64,000 nucleotides of DNA from Paenibacillus andongensis (GTDB taxonomy: Bacteria > Bacillota > Bacilli > Paenibacillales > NBRC-103111), in NCBI RefSeq assembly GCF_025369935.1, contig NZ_CP104467.1, forward strand, positions 4,657,001-4,721,000. Direction: 5' to 3'. The notes under the pieces were generated by a model. That model made no database searches. It worked only from the letters and a program-made list of their open reading frames with translations, and had not been told where the DNA came from. Shown piece after piece: positions 44,299 to 53,714 of this stretch; position 1 is the stretch's first letter; every line of letters begins with the position of its first letter. The position numbers were made by a program, and so were the translations under genes.

Positions 44299-45018
44299 AT
44301 GCATATCGAGGTTGTCGCCAACATCGGCGAAGCTAGAAGTGACGAATTTCTCCATAAAACCGTCATAGTCGTTGATGTTTTACGTGCAACTAGCACGATC
44401 ATCACCGCATTAATGAACGATTGCAAAGCCATTGTTCCTGTCGAAACGGTTCTGAAGGCAAAAGAGTTATTTCGAGAAGGTGATTTGCTTGGAGGCGAAC
44501 GTTTTTGCAAAAAGATTCCTGGTTTCGATTTCGGTAATTCGCCACTGGAATACACAAAAGCAGCCGTCCAAGGCAAGCGAATTATTCTCACAACCACAAA
44601 TGGAACAAGAGGCATTCAGAAAGCGATGAAAGCCGATCACGTTATAGCGGGAGCTCTATTGAATAGCAGAGCCTGTGCGAAAGCCGCGATTGATTTCAAA
44701 AGGGACACCGTTATTTTGTGTGCAGGTACTCAAGATGTTTTCTCATTGGAAGATGGGCTTTGCGCAGGTCTAATCCTTGAGGAATTGTCAATTATGCTCG
44801 GTGACAAAAATATGGCAGTCAATGATTTCGGCATGGCTATGCGAGGGTGTTATCTGCAATCGAAGGATACGTTGTATGAAACCATATTAAGCTGCAATAA
44901 TGGAAAGAAAATGAATAAGTCTGGTTTCCAGGCTGATTTGGCTTTGTGCTCAAAAGCGAATACCACAGATCTTGTCCCCGTCTTGGAACGAGATCAGATG
45001 GTACTGTTCAACCACTGA
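44299..45018 (+). CDS. comB: 2-phosphosulfolactate phosphatase
   Basis: 239 residues, starting MHIEVVANIGEARSDEFLHKTVIVVDVLRATSTI, the family signature, with 'GGERFCKKIPGFDFGNSPLEYT' and 'ILTTTNGTRGIQKAM'. Removes phosphate from the ComA product to give sulfolactate. No comC/comDE genes are nearby, so the pathway likely stops at sulfolactate, as expected for a spore former. Confidence 0.92.
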   Translation: MHIEVVANIGEARSDEFLHKTVIVVDVLRATSTIITALMNDCKAIVPVETVLKAKELFREGDLLGGERFCKKIPGFDFGNSPLEYTKAAVQGKRIILTTTNGTRGIQKAMKADHVIAGALLNSRACAKAAIDFKRDTVILCAGTQDVFSLEDGLCAGLILEELSIMLGDKNMAVNDFGMAMRGCYLQSKDTLYETILSCNNGKKMNKSGFQADLALCSKANTTDLVPVLERDQMVLFNH

Positions 45019-45042
45019 CAAACTCGTCTGCGTTCTAAATAC

Positions 45043-45090
45043 AAGCCCTTCTCATAAACTAAGATTGAAGTTATGAGGACGAGGGGTTTT
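45043..45090 (+). terminator. terminator of comAB, overlapping the next gene's leader
   Basis: AAGCCC-tt-CTCATAA-actaagattgaag-TTATGAG-gacga-GGGG followed by TTTTG. The last G-rich strand is also the ribosome-site region of the DUF441 gene. Confidence 0.6.
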
Positions 45091-45096
45091 GACACT

Positions 45097-45561
45097 ATGA
45101 ATGGCGATTTGCTCTTAGTTATTCTCATTATTATTGGACTCATTGGCCGATCACCCATTATTACGACCGCTGCTTGTATTTTACTTGCGATTAAGCTTAT
45201 TGGGTTAGACCGTTTTTTCCCTACGATGGAGCGCAGAGGTTTAGAACTCGGGTTGTTGTTCTTAACGATTGGGGTGCTGGTCCCCTTTGCCAGCGAGCGC
45301 ATCTCCTTGAAGGATATCCTGTCAGTATTCACCACTTGGCCGGGCATCATCGCACTACTTGGCGGAGCTATTGCTACCTATATGAATGGAAAAGGGTTGG
45401 AACTGCTAAAATTAGACCCACAATTAATTGTGGGTCTTGTGATTGGTTCTATATTTGGCATTATATTTATGCGCGGCATTCCGGTTGGCCCCTTAATGGC
45501 AGCCGGAATAACGGCTTTTTTATTAAAGCTAGCTTATTTCATTGCGGATAAAATCGGTTAA
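45097..45561 (+). CDS. DUF441 family membrane protein
   Basis: 154 residues from [20 protein letters not shown] with four or five membrane helices; matches the DUF441 (YtwI-like) family of unknown function ('[36 protein letters not shown]', '[18 protein letters not shown]'). The codons for LDPQLIVG contain a perfect 22-bp palindrome (45415-45436). Convergent with the aspartokinase gene. Confidence 0.85.
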   Translation: MNGDLLLVILIIIGLIGRSPIITTAACILLAIKLIGLDRFFPTMERRGLELGLLFLTIGVLVPFASERISLKDILSVFTTWPGIIALLGGAIATYMNGKGLELLKLDPQLIVGLVIGSIFGIIFMRGIPVGPLMAAGITAFLLKLAYFIADKIG

Positions 45562-45569
45562 GATTTCGG

Positions 45570-46826
45570 TTATCTGCGATCTTCTGGTCCACCAACAAAC
45601 GCTTGCTCGGTAGTGTCCAAGCCATACGCTGTGTGTAAAGCACGGATAACTTCGGTTAGGTTCGTGTTGTCAACGACACACGACATTTTAATCTCGGATG
45701 TACTAACTAACGAAATAGAGATACCAAGATCAGAAATCACTTTGAACATCGTTGCAGCTACGCCCGGTGTGCTTACCATCCCAGCGCCAACAATGGATAC
45801 TTTCACAAGGTTCACTTCAGAAGTCACTTCACGATATCCGATGTCACGGCGAATTTGTTCAAGTACGGTCAATGCTTTTTCACGATCTGCAAGGCTTGTT
45901 GTGAAAGAGAAATCAGCCGAGCCGCTGATCACACCGCTTTGTACGATGATGTCGACATCAATTTGCTCTTCGGCAAGCGCAATAAACACTTTCGCCAGCT
46001 GTCCCGGTTTCTCAGGTACACCCAGAATACTAATTCTTGCCACATTTTTATCGTAAGCGATGCCTCGAACGACGATTCCTTGCTCCATCACTGCTTCCTC
46101 CTTCACGTTGGTACCTTCATTGTAAGTAAAGCTGGAACGCACCACTAAGGTAACGTTATAATTTTTGGCATATTCTACAGCTCTTGGGTGCAGAACAGCA
46201 GCCCCTAAATTAGCCAGCTCCAGCATCTCATCATAGGAAATCTCATTTAGCTTTCTCGCTACCTTCACGATACGCGGATCTGTCGAATAAATCCCGTCTA
46301 CATCGGTATAAATCTCACATAGATCTGCTTTAATTGCTGCAGCTAGCGCCACAGCTGTTGTATCTGACCCGCCGCGGCCTAGTGTGGTAATCTCACCTGC
46401 TTCGGTCATCCCTTGGAAGCCGGCTACGATGACGACATTGCCTTGTTCTAGAGCCTTCAGAACACGGTGCGGCTGAATATCCGTAATTCTTGCCTTACCA
46501 TGAACCGGTTCCGTATAAATACCACTTTGCCAACCGGTATAAGATACCGCCTGCTCTCCCAAATTATGTATCGCCATCGATAAGAGAGCTACCGATACCT
46601 GCTCTCCTGTCGTTAACAGCATATCCATTTCACGAGCCGGAGGGGCTCCATCGTAAATTTGCTTAGACAGGTCGATCAAATCATCCGTTGTATCTCCCAT
46701 CGCTGAAACGACAACAACGCAGCTATGTCCTGCTTGTTTGCGCTCAACGATTCTTTTTGCAACACGCTTCATTCGCTCTGCATCACCGACAGAGCTTCCG
46801 CCAAATTTCATCACTATAAGAGACAA
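45570..46826 (-). CDS. lysC: aspartate kinase
   Basis: 418 residues; phosphorylates aspartate at the head of lysine/threonine/methionine/diaminopimelate synthesis. N-terminal kinase with 'IVMKFGGSSVGDAERMKRVA', 'TTLGRGGSDTTAVALA', 'EIYTDVDGIYSTDPRIV' and two C-terminal ACT domains ('ARISILGVPEKPGQLAKVF', 'KVSIVGAGMVSTPGVAATMF'). Starts with TTG, ribosome site GGGAG. Length and ACT layout match the lysine-sensitive (AKII) type; no lysine riboswitch is visible upstream, so which isozyme it is remains open. Confidence 0.9.
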   Translation of the reverse strand: MSLIVMKFGGSSVGDAERMKRVAKRIVERKQAGHSCVVVVSAMGDTTDDLIDLSKQIYDGAPPAREMDMLLTTGEQVSVALLSMAIHNLGEQAVSYTGWQSGIYTEPVHGKARITDIQPHRVLKALEQGNVVIVAGFQGMTEAGEITTLGRGGSDTTAVALAAAIKADLCEIYTDVDGIYSTDPRIVKVARKLNEISYDEMLELANLGAAVLHPRAVEYAKNYNVTLVVRSSFTYNEGTNVKEEAVMEQGIVVRGIAYDKNVARISILGVPEKPGQLAKVFIALAEEQIDVDIIVQSGVISGSADFSFTTSLADREKALTVLEQIRRDIGYREVTSEVNLVKVSIVGAGMVSTPGVAATMFKVISDLGISISLVSTSEIKMSCVVDNTNLTEVIRALHTAYGLDTTEQAFVGGPEDRR

Positions 46827-46904
46827 AGCTGACCCACTCCCAACGCATCAAGTAGCATAACAATTCAACATTATAGCATATAAACGACGGACTGTGGTAA
46901 GAAA

Positions 46905-46945
46905 AGAAAAAAAGCCTTTCAGACTCACATGAGTCTGAAAGGCTT
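46905..46945 (-). terminator. terminator of efp
   Basis: AAGCCTTTCAGACTCA-tg-TGAGTCTGAAAGGCTT on the minus strand followed by TTTTTTTC; nearly perfect 16-bp stem. Confidence 0.9.
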
Positions 46946-46951
46946 GTCTTA

Positions 46952-47515
46952 TTAGTTGCTTGCGCGGGAAAGGTATTTTCCATCATCTGTATCAACGGAA
47001 AGTACATCGCCTTCGTTGATGAACAACGGTACCATTACATTAAGACCCGTTTCCACTTTCGCATTTTTCAAAGCGCCCTGAGACGTGTTACCTTTAACGC
47101 TTGGCTCAGTTTCGACTACTTTCAAATCAACGCTTTTCGGTAGGTTAATCCCAAGAATTTCACCTTGATAACTCATGATTTTAATGTTCATGTTTTCGAT
47201 CAGGAAGTTCAATTCCCATTTCAATTGCTCGTGGGAAAGAGAGATTTGGTCAAACGTTTCTGTATCCATGAATGTGTACTCGTCGCCAGCCGCATACAGG
47301 TACTGCATTTCACGGTTTTCAATGTGAGCACGACCAACGTTTTCGCCAGCACGGAATGTGCGTTCAACCGTGTTGCCGTTGCGCAGGTTTTTTAGCTTGG
47401 AGCGCACGAATGCAGCACCTTTACCTGGCTTAACGTGTTGGAAATCTAGAACTGTAAAAATGTCATGCTCAACTACAATCGTAAGACCTGTTTTAAAATC
47501 ATTAACTGATATCAC
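46952..47515 (-). CDS. efp: translation elongation factor P
   Basis: 187 residues, three beta-barrel domains: '[13 protein letters not shown]', the loop [19 protein letters not shown] containing the lysine that is post-translationally modified in other bacteria, and '[16 protein letters not shown]' at the end. Relieves stalling at polyproline. In the usual Bacillus order after the aminopeptidase gene (yqhT). Confidence 0.97.
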   Translation of the reverse strand: MISVNDFKTGLTIVVEHDIFTVLDFQHVKPGKGAAFVRSKLKNLRNGNTVERTFRAGENVGRAHIENREMQYLYAAGDEYTFMDTETFDQISLSHEQLKWELNFLIENMNIKIMSYQGEILGINLPKSVDLKVVETEPSVKGNTSQGALKNAKVETGLNVMVPLFINEGDVLSVDTDDGKYLSRASN

Positions 47516-47530
47516 TTGTGAATCCCTCCG

Positions 47531-48604
47531 CTAGTCAATAATAAGAAAATCTTTGGTAGAATTTGTGAGTATTTTAATGCCGGTGTCAGTAATTACTGCG
47601 TCATCCTCAATTCGAACTCCGCCAAAGTTGGGGAGATAAATGCCGGGTTCAACCGTAACCACCATACCAGGTGTTAAAATCATATCCTCGGTTTTCGACA
47701 AACGCGGAGATTCATGAACCTCCATGCCTAAACCATGCCCGGTACCATGACCGAAGTAATCGCCATAGCCATGCTTTACGATAACATCACGTGCAAAAGC
47801 ATCGCCTTCTCTGCCAGTGATACCTGGTTTGAGATTGGCTAAACAGTTTAATTGAGCTTCCAGTACAATGTCATAAATTTCTTTGTGCTTGTCTGTCGGC
47901 TTACCTAGCATAACCGTTCTAGTGATATCTGAGCAATACCCTTTATAATACGCTCCAAAATCTAATTTGACAAATTCGTTTATTTGGAGCACGCGATCAC
48001 TTGCTTTGCCATGAGGAAGCGCAGATCGTTCTCCAGAGGCTACAATTGATTCAAAAGATGTAGAAGTCCCCCCATTTTTGCGAATAAACATCTCGATCTC
48101 AAGGGCAATATCAATCTCCCTAACACCCGGCTTGATGAAAGACAGAATGTGTGAGAATGTTTGATCGGCTAGATCGGCGGCCTCTTGCATGATCTGTAAT
48201 TCCGCCTCATCTTTAACCATACGAATCAACTCAACAACGCGTGATGTAGGCACCAATTCGATACCCGCTAATCCTTCTTGGTAGCTTAGGAAATCGCCAT
48301 AGGATACATCCACTTGCTCGAAACCAAGCTTCGTGATCCCTTGCTGCTGCAAGAGTTCCTTCACTGTCTCGATTGCTTTAGCTTTGTGCTCAACAACTTC
48401 AAATAACTTAGCTTGCTGAGGCGCCTGCGTCATATAACGAAAATCAGTTAACAATAAGGCACGGTCTAACGTTATAAGAACATAGCCTGAAGAACCAGTG
48501 AAACCAGATACATATGTACGGTTGTATGCATTCGTGATGAGTATTGCCGGTAAATCTTGCTGTTGCATAACCTTGCGAAGACGTTCAATACGTTTCTCCT
48601 GCAT
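47531..48604 (-). CDS. Xaa-Pro aminopeptidase family protein (YqhT)
   Basis: 357 residues, creatinase/prolidase fold. Metal ligands are visible in 'KLDFGAYYKGYCSDITRTV' (Asp pair), 'GHGTGHGLGMEVHESP' (His), 'TVEPGIYLP' (Glu) and 'GVRIEDDAVIT' (Glu). Cleaves N-terminal residues before proline; 15 bp upstream of efp. Confidence 0.93.
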   Translation of the reverse strand: MQEKRIERLRKVMQQQDLPAILITNAYNRTYVSGFTGSSGYVLITLDRALLLTDFRYMTQAPQQAKLFEVVEHKAKAIETVKELLQQQGITKLGFEQVDVSYGDFLSYQEGLAGIELVPTSRVVELIRMVKDEAELQIMQEAADLADQTFSHILSFIKPGVREIDIALEIEMFIRKNGGTSTSFESIVASGERSALPHGKASDRVLQINEFVKLDFGAYYKGYCSDITRTVMLGKPTDKHKEIYDIVLEAQLNCLANLKPGITGREGDAFARDVIVKHGYGDYFGHGTGHGLGMEVHESPRLSKTEDMILTPGMVVTVEPGIYLPNFGGVRIEDDAVITDTGIKILTNSTKDFLIID

Positions 48605-48622
48605 TCAGATCACCATTCTTTC

Positions 48623-49054
48623 TTACAGATGAGGTAATAATGCTCGTAAACCAAGTTCATAGCTTTGTGCACCGAATCCGCTGATTTGACCGATAACGAC
48701 CGGCGCAGTAACCGAATGATGACGAAACTCCTCGCGCTTATGAATATTCGAAATGTGAACCTCTACAGTTGGCAATTGAACCGCGGAAAGTGCATCGCGA
48801 ATGGCATAACTATAATGCGTGAATGCTCCTGGGTTGATCACAATACCATCTTTTGTGCCGAACGCTTCATGAATTTTGTCAATAATATCGCCTTCATGAT
48901 TCGATTGAAAGCTCTCCAGCTCGATCGACAGCGCCCCAGCTAATTCATTCAAACCTTGAATAATCGTTGAAAGCGAAAGCGTTCCGTACACGCCAGGTTC
49001 ACGTACGCCGAGCATATTTAAGTTCGGACCATTAATGACTAGAACCTTTTTCAA
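48623..49054 (-). CDS. aroQ: type II 3-dehydroquinate dehydratase
   Basis: About 143 residues from (M)[15 protein letters not shown]. Motifs: '[16 protein letters not shown]' (catalytic Tyr), '[18 protein letters not shown]', '[17 protein letters not shown]', '[18 protein letters not shown]'. Third step of the shikimate path. The TTG at 49054 has GGGAGTG 8 nt upstream and removes seven poorly conserved residues of the longer frame from 49075. Confidence 0.95.
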   Translation of the reverse strand: MKKVLVINGPNLNMLGVREPGVYGTLSLSTIIQGLNELAGALSIELESFQSNHEGDIIDKIHEAFGTKDGIVINPGAFTHYSYAIRDALSAVQLPTVEVHISNIHKREEFRHHSVTAPVVIGQISGFGAQSYELGLRALLPHL

Positions 49055-49134
49055 CAGGAAATCACTCCCAAGCATTTTTCATTGAAAAATGGGCCTTTCG
49101 AGCCTATTTAACCTTTGATATTTTACCATAACTT

Positions 49135-49626
49135 TCATGTCTTGTGTATAGGTCGTCTTGTTCTTACATCCGTGTATTCAATGGAAATGGAATAACCAAT
49201 AAACATCCCCCATAATAGGAACAAACAAAAATCACTTAGAACTGTATCTAGATCCAGATTATAAATCCAATAGGTCATCCCCGATAACGGCCCTATGAGC
49301 AGGTATATTGCAGCCCACCATAACGCTCCATACCCAAGCCCCCACCAAGGGCCTTGAAGCTTCCACATTGAGACCATATAGATGAACGCTGCAATGATTG
49401 AAAATACTGTGAAGAACCCCCAACCAATGAGTGTCCCTTGCCAAGTATGCAGAAAATCATGTTTGAAAAAAGGCTCCACAAGAAAACCGATTGTAATTTT
49501 CGTGAACTTCAAATAGTACTCGACAATTTTAATTGCACCCCATATGAATCCAGCGAAAAAACCGATGTAAAGGACAAACAGCCAACGATTTGTTAGAAGT
49601 TTTCCTTCCTTTTTATCTCTTTTCAT
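49135..49626 (-). CDS. yqhR: YqhR family membrane protein
   Basis: 163 residues with four membrane helices and the conserved 'FAGFIWGAIKIVEYYLKFT', 'EPFFKH', 'WWGLGYGALWWAAIY'. Function unknown; always next to aroQ/yqhQ in Bacillales. Divergent from yqhQ. Confidence 0.9.
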   Translation of the reverse strand: MKRDKKEGKLLTNRWLFVLYIGFFAGFIWGAIKIVEYYLKFTKITIGFLVEPFFKHDFLHTWQGTLIGWGFFTVFSIIAAFIYMVSMWKLQGPWWGLGYGALWWAAIYLLIGPLSGMTYWIYNLDLDTVLSDFCLFLLWGMFIGYSISIEYTDVRTRRPIHKT

Positions 49627-49776
49627 CTATTATTTTCCTCCCTCTGCAGATGTTACTTGTCTTTCCTTAGGTAAGAATAGTATGTTCTACCGCTATCGGT
49701 AGCATTCAATCTACGAATCCGTTACAATAAGAAAGTACAAATAACTGACTTTGAGAAAGATAAGAAGGTGGATCTT

Positions 49777-50721
49777 GTGGCAGAACAAAACAGTATATAC
49801 GGAGGACAAGCCGTCATTGAAGGCGTCATGTTCGCAGGAAAAAATGTGCATGTAACCGCTGTGCGCAAAAAAGACGGTTCCCTTGATTACTTAGAAGTAC
49901 CGAAGAAAGTGATTCCTTGGGTTCAAACACTCAAGAAAATTCCGTTTATTCGCGGTATTGTGGGAATCATTGAATCAAGCGCTAAAGGCGCTCAGCATTT
50001 GAATTTCTCGGCTGAATCCTTCGCTGAACAAGAAGGCGAGGATAGTAATAGTGCCAAGAAAGATGAAAAAGCAGGCTTCTTTTCTAACATTTCGATGATT
50101 CTTGGCGTAGCTGTTGTGGGTGTGCTTTCATTTCTATTCGGGAAATTCATATTCACGCTGGTTCCAGCAGTCATCGAACAGTTTTTGTTCCAAAATGTAT
50201 TTAGCAATCAATTTCTTCATAATCTTATAGAAGGTATTATTAAGATTATTTTACTTGTCGGATATATTTATTTCATATCTTTGACACCTATGATCCGTAG
50301 ATTGTTTCAATATCACGGCGCTGAGCACAAGGTCATTAGTGCTTATGAGGCTGGCGTAGAGCTTACAGTAAGTAATGTACAGAAATTCAACACGCTCCAT
50401 TATCGTTGTGGCAGCAGTTTCATCGTTTTCACCGTATTGATCGGGGTCGTCATTTACTCCTTCCTTCACTATGACGGATATGTCGAACGCATCGTGCAGC
50501 GTTTAATATTACTGCCCGTAGTCATCGGTGTTTCTTACGAGGTATTACGTTTCACTAACTCGCTTCGTGAGGTTCCTGTCCTTCGTTACTTAGGTTACCC
50601 TGGGCTATGGCTTCAACTGCTTACGACCAAGGAACCTGAAGACAGTCAAGTTGAGGTGTCGATTGCTTCTTTCAACCGCATGCGTGAAGCAGAACAACGA
50701 ATTTTGGAGGGACGGGTATGA
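49777..50721 (+). CDS. yqhQ: DUF1385 (YqhQ) membrane protein
   Basis: About 314 residues: 'IYGGQAVIEGVMFAGKNVHVTAVRKKDG' at the N-terminus, four membrane helices, and the His-rich 'FQYHGAEHKVISAYEAG', which may bind metal. Conserved in spore formers, unknown function. Start: GTG at 49777 with AAGGTGG, or GTG at 49768. The next gene starts inside its stop codon (ATGA). Confidence 0.9.
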   Translation: MAEQNSIYGGQAVIEGVMFAGKNVHVTAVRKKDGSLDYLEVPKKVIPWVQTLKKIPFIRGIVGIIESSAKGAQHLNFSAESFAEQEGEDSNSAKKDEKAGFFSNISMILGVAVVGVLSFLFGKFIFTLVPAVIEQFLFQNVFSNQFLHNLIEGIIKIILLVGYIYFISLTPMIRRLFQYHGAEHKVISAYEAGVELTVSNVQKFNTLHYRCGSSFIVFTVLIGVVIYSFLHYDGYVERIVQRLILLPVVIGVSYEVLRFTNSLREVPVLRYLGYPGLWLQLLTTKEPEDSQVEVSIASFNRMREAEQRILEGRV

Positions 50722-50975
50722 GAAGAAAATTTTCCCCGATCGAGATCGCCATTGCGATTTTGATTGCGATTGGTTTGCTGGTAAGTTTGCGAACTTTATT
50801 CATTCCTATTCTCGTGTTAGGGATTATTTTTCTTCTATACAAATTCCCACCTTCTCGTTGGAAAAAGACTTCGACGGGTCGTGGGCCTGCCAAAGGGAAA
50901 AGGAAAAACGCCAAGTTCCGTGTTATCAACGGCAGTAAAGATTCGGATCCAGATGATTATCCCAAATATCATTAA
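50718..50975 (+). CDS. small membrane protein, YqhP position
   Basis: 85 residues: two close hydrophobic segments (about 8-40) then a Lys/Gly-rich basic tail (KKTSTGRGPAKGKRKNAK). Translationally coupled to yqhQ by ATGA overlap. It takes the place of yqhP of Bacillus but is shorter and similarity is not obvious. Confidence 0.7.
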   Translation: MRRKFSPIEIAIAILIAIGLLVSLRTLFIPILVLGIIFLLYKFPPSRWKKTSTGRGPAKGKRKNAKFRVINGSKDSDPDDYPKYH

Positions 50976-50987
50976 AAACACTCAGCG

Positions 50988-51950
50988 TTATGGGCGTCGC
51001 AATACTAACTTCTCATAATTTTGTTCATAGGATTCAGCGGACCAATTATTGAAGTAATCATTGGAAGCTTTAAAGCCTGAGTCGTATAAAGACATGCTGA
51101 GTTCCTTCGATAAGTTAAACTGCGTATTTCCAACACCTAACGTAGGAATTTTGACCGTTCGGAAACGATTCTTTTGCTCAATGTAGCGCTCATCATGAGC
51201 GCTCAACATCGTTCCGAATAACGCTTCCAGCATGGTTATCGGTCCTTTAATTTTACGAGTGGGCATATCGCTCTTACCGACTAATTGGAACCCAATAACA
51301 GGGATGATATCCTCGCGATCCGTTTCCTGATCGAACACCCAAAGTGGATAGTTGCTTAACAAGCCGCCGTCCACAATATAATAAAATTGCTCTGCGAATG
51401 GCGCTGCCTTTGCAGAGCTTTTTATTTTACGCCGGATCATCACAGGATCGAAGAAATAAGGAATGCTTGTGCTCATTCGCACGGCTTTGGCGATAGAGAA
51501 TTTGCGAGGATCGATCCCATATTGCGCGATATCATTAGGTAAGATCAAAAGCTTACCTTGTGTAATATCGGATGCAATAACGCGCAGCTGATTATGTCTT
51601 AAGTCACCGAATGTACGGATTCCTTTCGCTGCTAATTGCTGATTTACCCAATCCTCCAACGCTTCTCCGGAGTACAAGCCCTTTTTGATGAACAGACGTG
51701 CGGCTGGACCAATAATTTTCGTATTAAAAATTGGGGAGCGCTGCATAAACGACCTGAAAGGTGCTCTCAGGATCATTTCTTTCATGTCTTCTCCTGTATA
51801 ACCTGCGGCCAAAAGAGCCGCGACAATGGCCCCTGAGCTTGTACCTGCGACTTCATTGAAGACATGCCCCTGCTTCATCGCCGCGCTTACTCCACCGGCC
51901 AGTGCAATCCCCTTTACGCCTCCGCCTTCAAACACGCCATTGATCTTCAA
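50988..51950 (-). CDS. yqhO: patatin-like phospholipase (YqhO)
   Basis: 320 residues. Patatin hydrolase with the oxyanion loop GVFEGGGVKGIALAGG (residues 4-19), nucleophile elbow GTSSGA (about 37-42) and the catalytic Asp in 'IVDGGLLSNYPLWVF' (DGG, about 185). Probably acts on membrane lipids. Start is TTG with AGGAGGGG 8 nt upstream. Followed by mntR upstream as in Bacillus. Confidence 0.92.
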   Translation of the reverse strand: MKINGVFEGGGVKGIALAGGVSAAMKQGHVFNEVAGTSSGAIVAALLAAGYTGEDMKEMILRAPFRSFMQRSPIFNTKIIGPAARLFIKKGLYSGEALEDWVNQQLAAKGIRTFGDLRHNQLRVIASDITQGKLLILPNDIAQYGIDPRKFSIAKAVRMSTSIPYFFDPVMIRRKIKSSAKAAPFAEQFYYIVDGGLLSNYPLWVFDQETDREDIIPVIGFQLVGKSDMPTRKIKGPITMLEALFGTMLSAHDERYIEQKNRFRTVKIPTLGVGNTQFNLSKELSMSLYDSGFKASNDYFNNWSAESYEQNYEKLVLRRP

Positions 51951-52025
51951 ATCGACACCCCTCCTAGTATATCGACGATAGGGCTTCCATTGTTATGTAT
52001 GCAGAGGCAGTTTGTTTATATACCC

Positions 52026-52064
52026 ATAAAAAAAGACAGAGCACCGCAAATAGCGGTCTCTGCC
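52026..52064 (-). terminator. terminator of mntR
   Basis: AGGCAGAGACCGC-tatt-TGCGGTGCTCTGTCT followed by TTTTTTTA on the minus strand, overlapping the mntR stop. Confidence 0.85.
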
Positions 52065-52489
52065 TAGCTTTCAGCTTCTAATTCTTTACGTACATTCATT
52101 AGATCATCCATCCGGTTCGGTTCTCTTCGAAAATATTCTAATAACGTTTCAATACAAGTAATGGAATCCCAGCTTAGATGATGCTCAATTCCTTCTACAT
52201 CCTTATATATATTGTCCTCTTGGACACCAATAGTCGTTAAGAAATTTTCTAGAAGTTGATGACGCTCCACTAAACGTTTCCCCATTTTCTTCCCTTTGGG
52301 CGTTAACATGAGTCCGCGATATTTTTCATAGATCAAGTAATTATCTTTATCCAGCTTTTGAATCATTTTAGTTACAGAAGAGGGGTGCACCTCAAGCCCT
52401 TCAGCAATGTCGGAGACACGAGCGTAACCTTTCTCGTCAATAAGCTTGTATATTCTCTCCAAATAATCTTCCATGCTTGGCGTTGCCAT
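52064..52489 (-). CDS. mntR: manganese-responsive regulator MntR
   Basis: 141 residues (142 in Bacillus). DtxR fold: winged helix ('[41 protein letters not shown]') and dimer domain with metal ligands in '[36 protein letters not shown]' (His77-type HQ, Glu/His pair). The adcABC-type transporter 1.2 kb away is a plausible target, though no clear MntR box is seen. Confidence 0.94.
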   Translation of the reverse strand: MATPSMEDYLERIYKLIDEKGYARVSDIAEGLEVHPSSVTKMIQKLDKDNYLIYEKYRGLMLTPKGKKMGKRLVERHQLLENFLTTIGVQEDNIYKDVEGIEHHLSWDSITCIETLLEYFRREPNRMDDLMNVRKELEAES

Positions 52490-52652
52490 TGCTTTATTTC
52501 CCCCTGCTTTTCCTTTATTTCGTGCTTACTGCTTAACTATCATAATGCATCAACCCAGATGCGGTCAAATATCCCATGGTTGATTAAGTTATGACGTTGG
52601 CACACTAATGAACGACAAAGATATGAACAGATATTGGTGAAAGGAGCTTATC

Positions 52653-53714
52653 ATGTCAACTGAATTGCTCTCCAGACCCGTACCAAGCTCAGCTTTTTTC
52701 GTTCCGGAGCTTGTTTATTTTGAACCTGACGCGATGAATTATCCTAAGGGACAACACATATATGAATGGGCCAAACAGCAAGGCTTAGAGATTCATAAGA
52801 CGACCTCACACAATCAAATTCGTGATTTGCCAGGTGATTCGGAACTCAAAAAGTATCGAATTGCGAAACGCACACTTGTCGTTGGTATTCGAAAAACTCT
52901 CAAATTTGAATCTTCTAAACCTTCTGCGGAATATGCAATTCCTATTGCTACAGGCTGTATGGGACATTGCCATTACTGTTATCTCCAAACGACAATGGGA
53001 GCCAAGCCTTATATACGTATCTATGTGAATATGGACGATATCCTTGAAGCCGCTAAACATTATATTGAAGAGCGAGAACCGGAAATCACCCGCTTTGAAG
53101 CCGCTTGTACCTCTGACCCCGTTGGGCTGGAGCATATCTCAGGCTCATTAAAGCAATTAATTGAGTTTATGGGGAAGCAGGAGAACGGTCGTCTGCGTTT
53201 TGTAACCAAATACCATCACGTAGAACCTTTGTTAGATGCCAAACACAACAAACATACACGGTTTCGTTTTAGTGTGAATGCAGACTATGTCATTAAAAAC
53301 TTCGAACCTGGCACTTCCAAGTTTCATGAACGAATCGAAGCCGCAGGTAAAGTAGCACGTGCAGGTTATCCACTTGGCTTTATTATTGCACCAATCATTT
53401 GGCATGAAGGATGGGAAGAAGGCTATAGTACTTTGCTTGAACGGCTTTATAAAGAACTCCCTGTAGATGCGACGAAAGATTTATCCTTTGAAATGATACA
53501 GCATCGTTTCACGAGAACAGCCAAAAATATCATTGAAAAAAGATATCCAAAAACGAAACTGGAAATGGACGAAGAAAAACGAAAGTACAAGTGGGGGAAA
53601 TACGGGAAAGGAAAATATGTGTACAAAGATGAACAAGCAAACGCATTAAGGGAATTTATCACAGAACAAATCTTTGATAAATTCCCTGATGCGAAGATCG
53701 AATATTTCACGTAA
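52653..53714 (+). CDS. splB: spore photoproduct lyase
   Basis: 353 residues, radical SAM protein with C-MGH-C-HY-C (about residues 109-116, CX3CX2C) for the 4Fe-4S cluster, preceded by 'LKFESSKPSAEYAIPIATG'. It reverses the 5-thyminyl-5,6-dihydrothymine made in UV-irradiated spores. No splA is seen. AAAGGAG is 8 nt before the ATG. Its stop abuts the ccdA stop. Confidence 0.95.
   Translation: MSTELLSRPVPSSAFFVPELVYFEPDAMNYPKGQHIYEWAKQQGLEIHKTTSHNQIRDLPGDSELKKYRIAKRTLVVGIRKTLKFESSKPSAEYAIPIATGCMGHCHYCYLQTTMGAKPYIRIYVNMDDILEAAKHYIEEREPEITRFEAACTSDPVGLEHISGSLKQLIEFMGKQENGRLRFVTKYHHVEPLLDAKHNKHTRFRFSVNADYVIKNFEPGTSKFHERIEAAGKVARAGYPLGFIIAPIIWHEGWEEGYSTLLERLYKELPVDATKDLSFEMIQHRFTRTAKNIIEKRYPKTKLEMDEEKRKYKWGKYGKGKYVYKDEQANALREFITEQIFDKFPDAKIEYFT

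Noticed and set aside
46827-46900. Lysine riboswitch before the aspartokinase gene
   Set aside because: The gap to efp is only about 125 bp, contains the efp terminator, and none of the conserved lysine-aptamer segments are seen.
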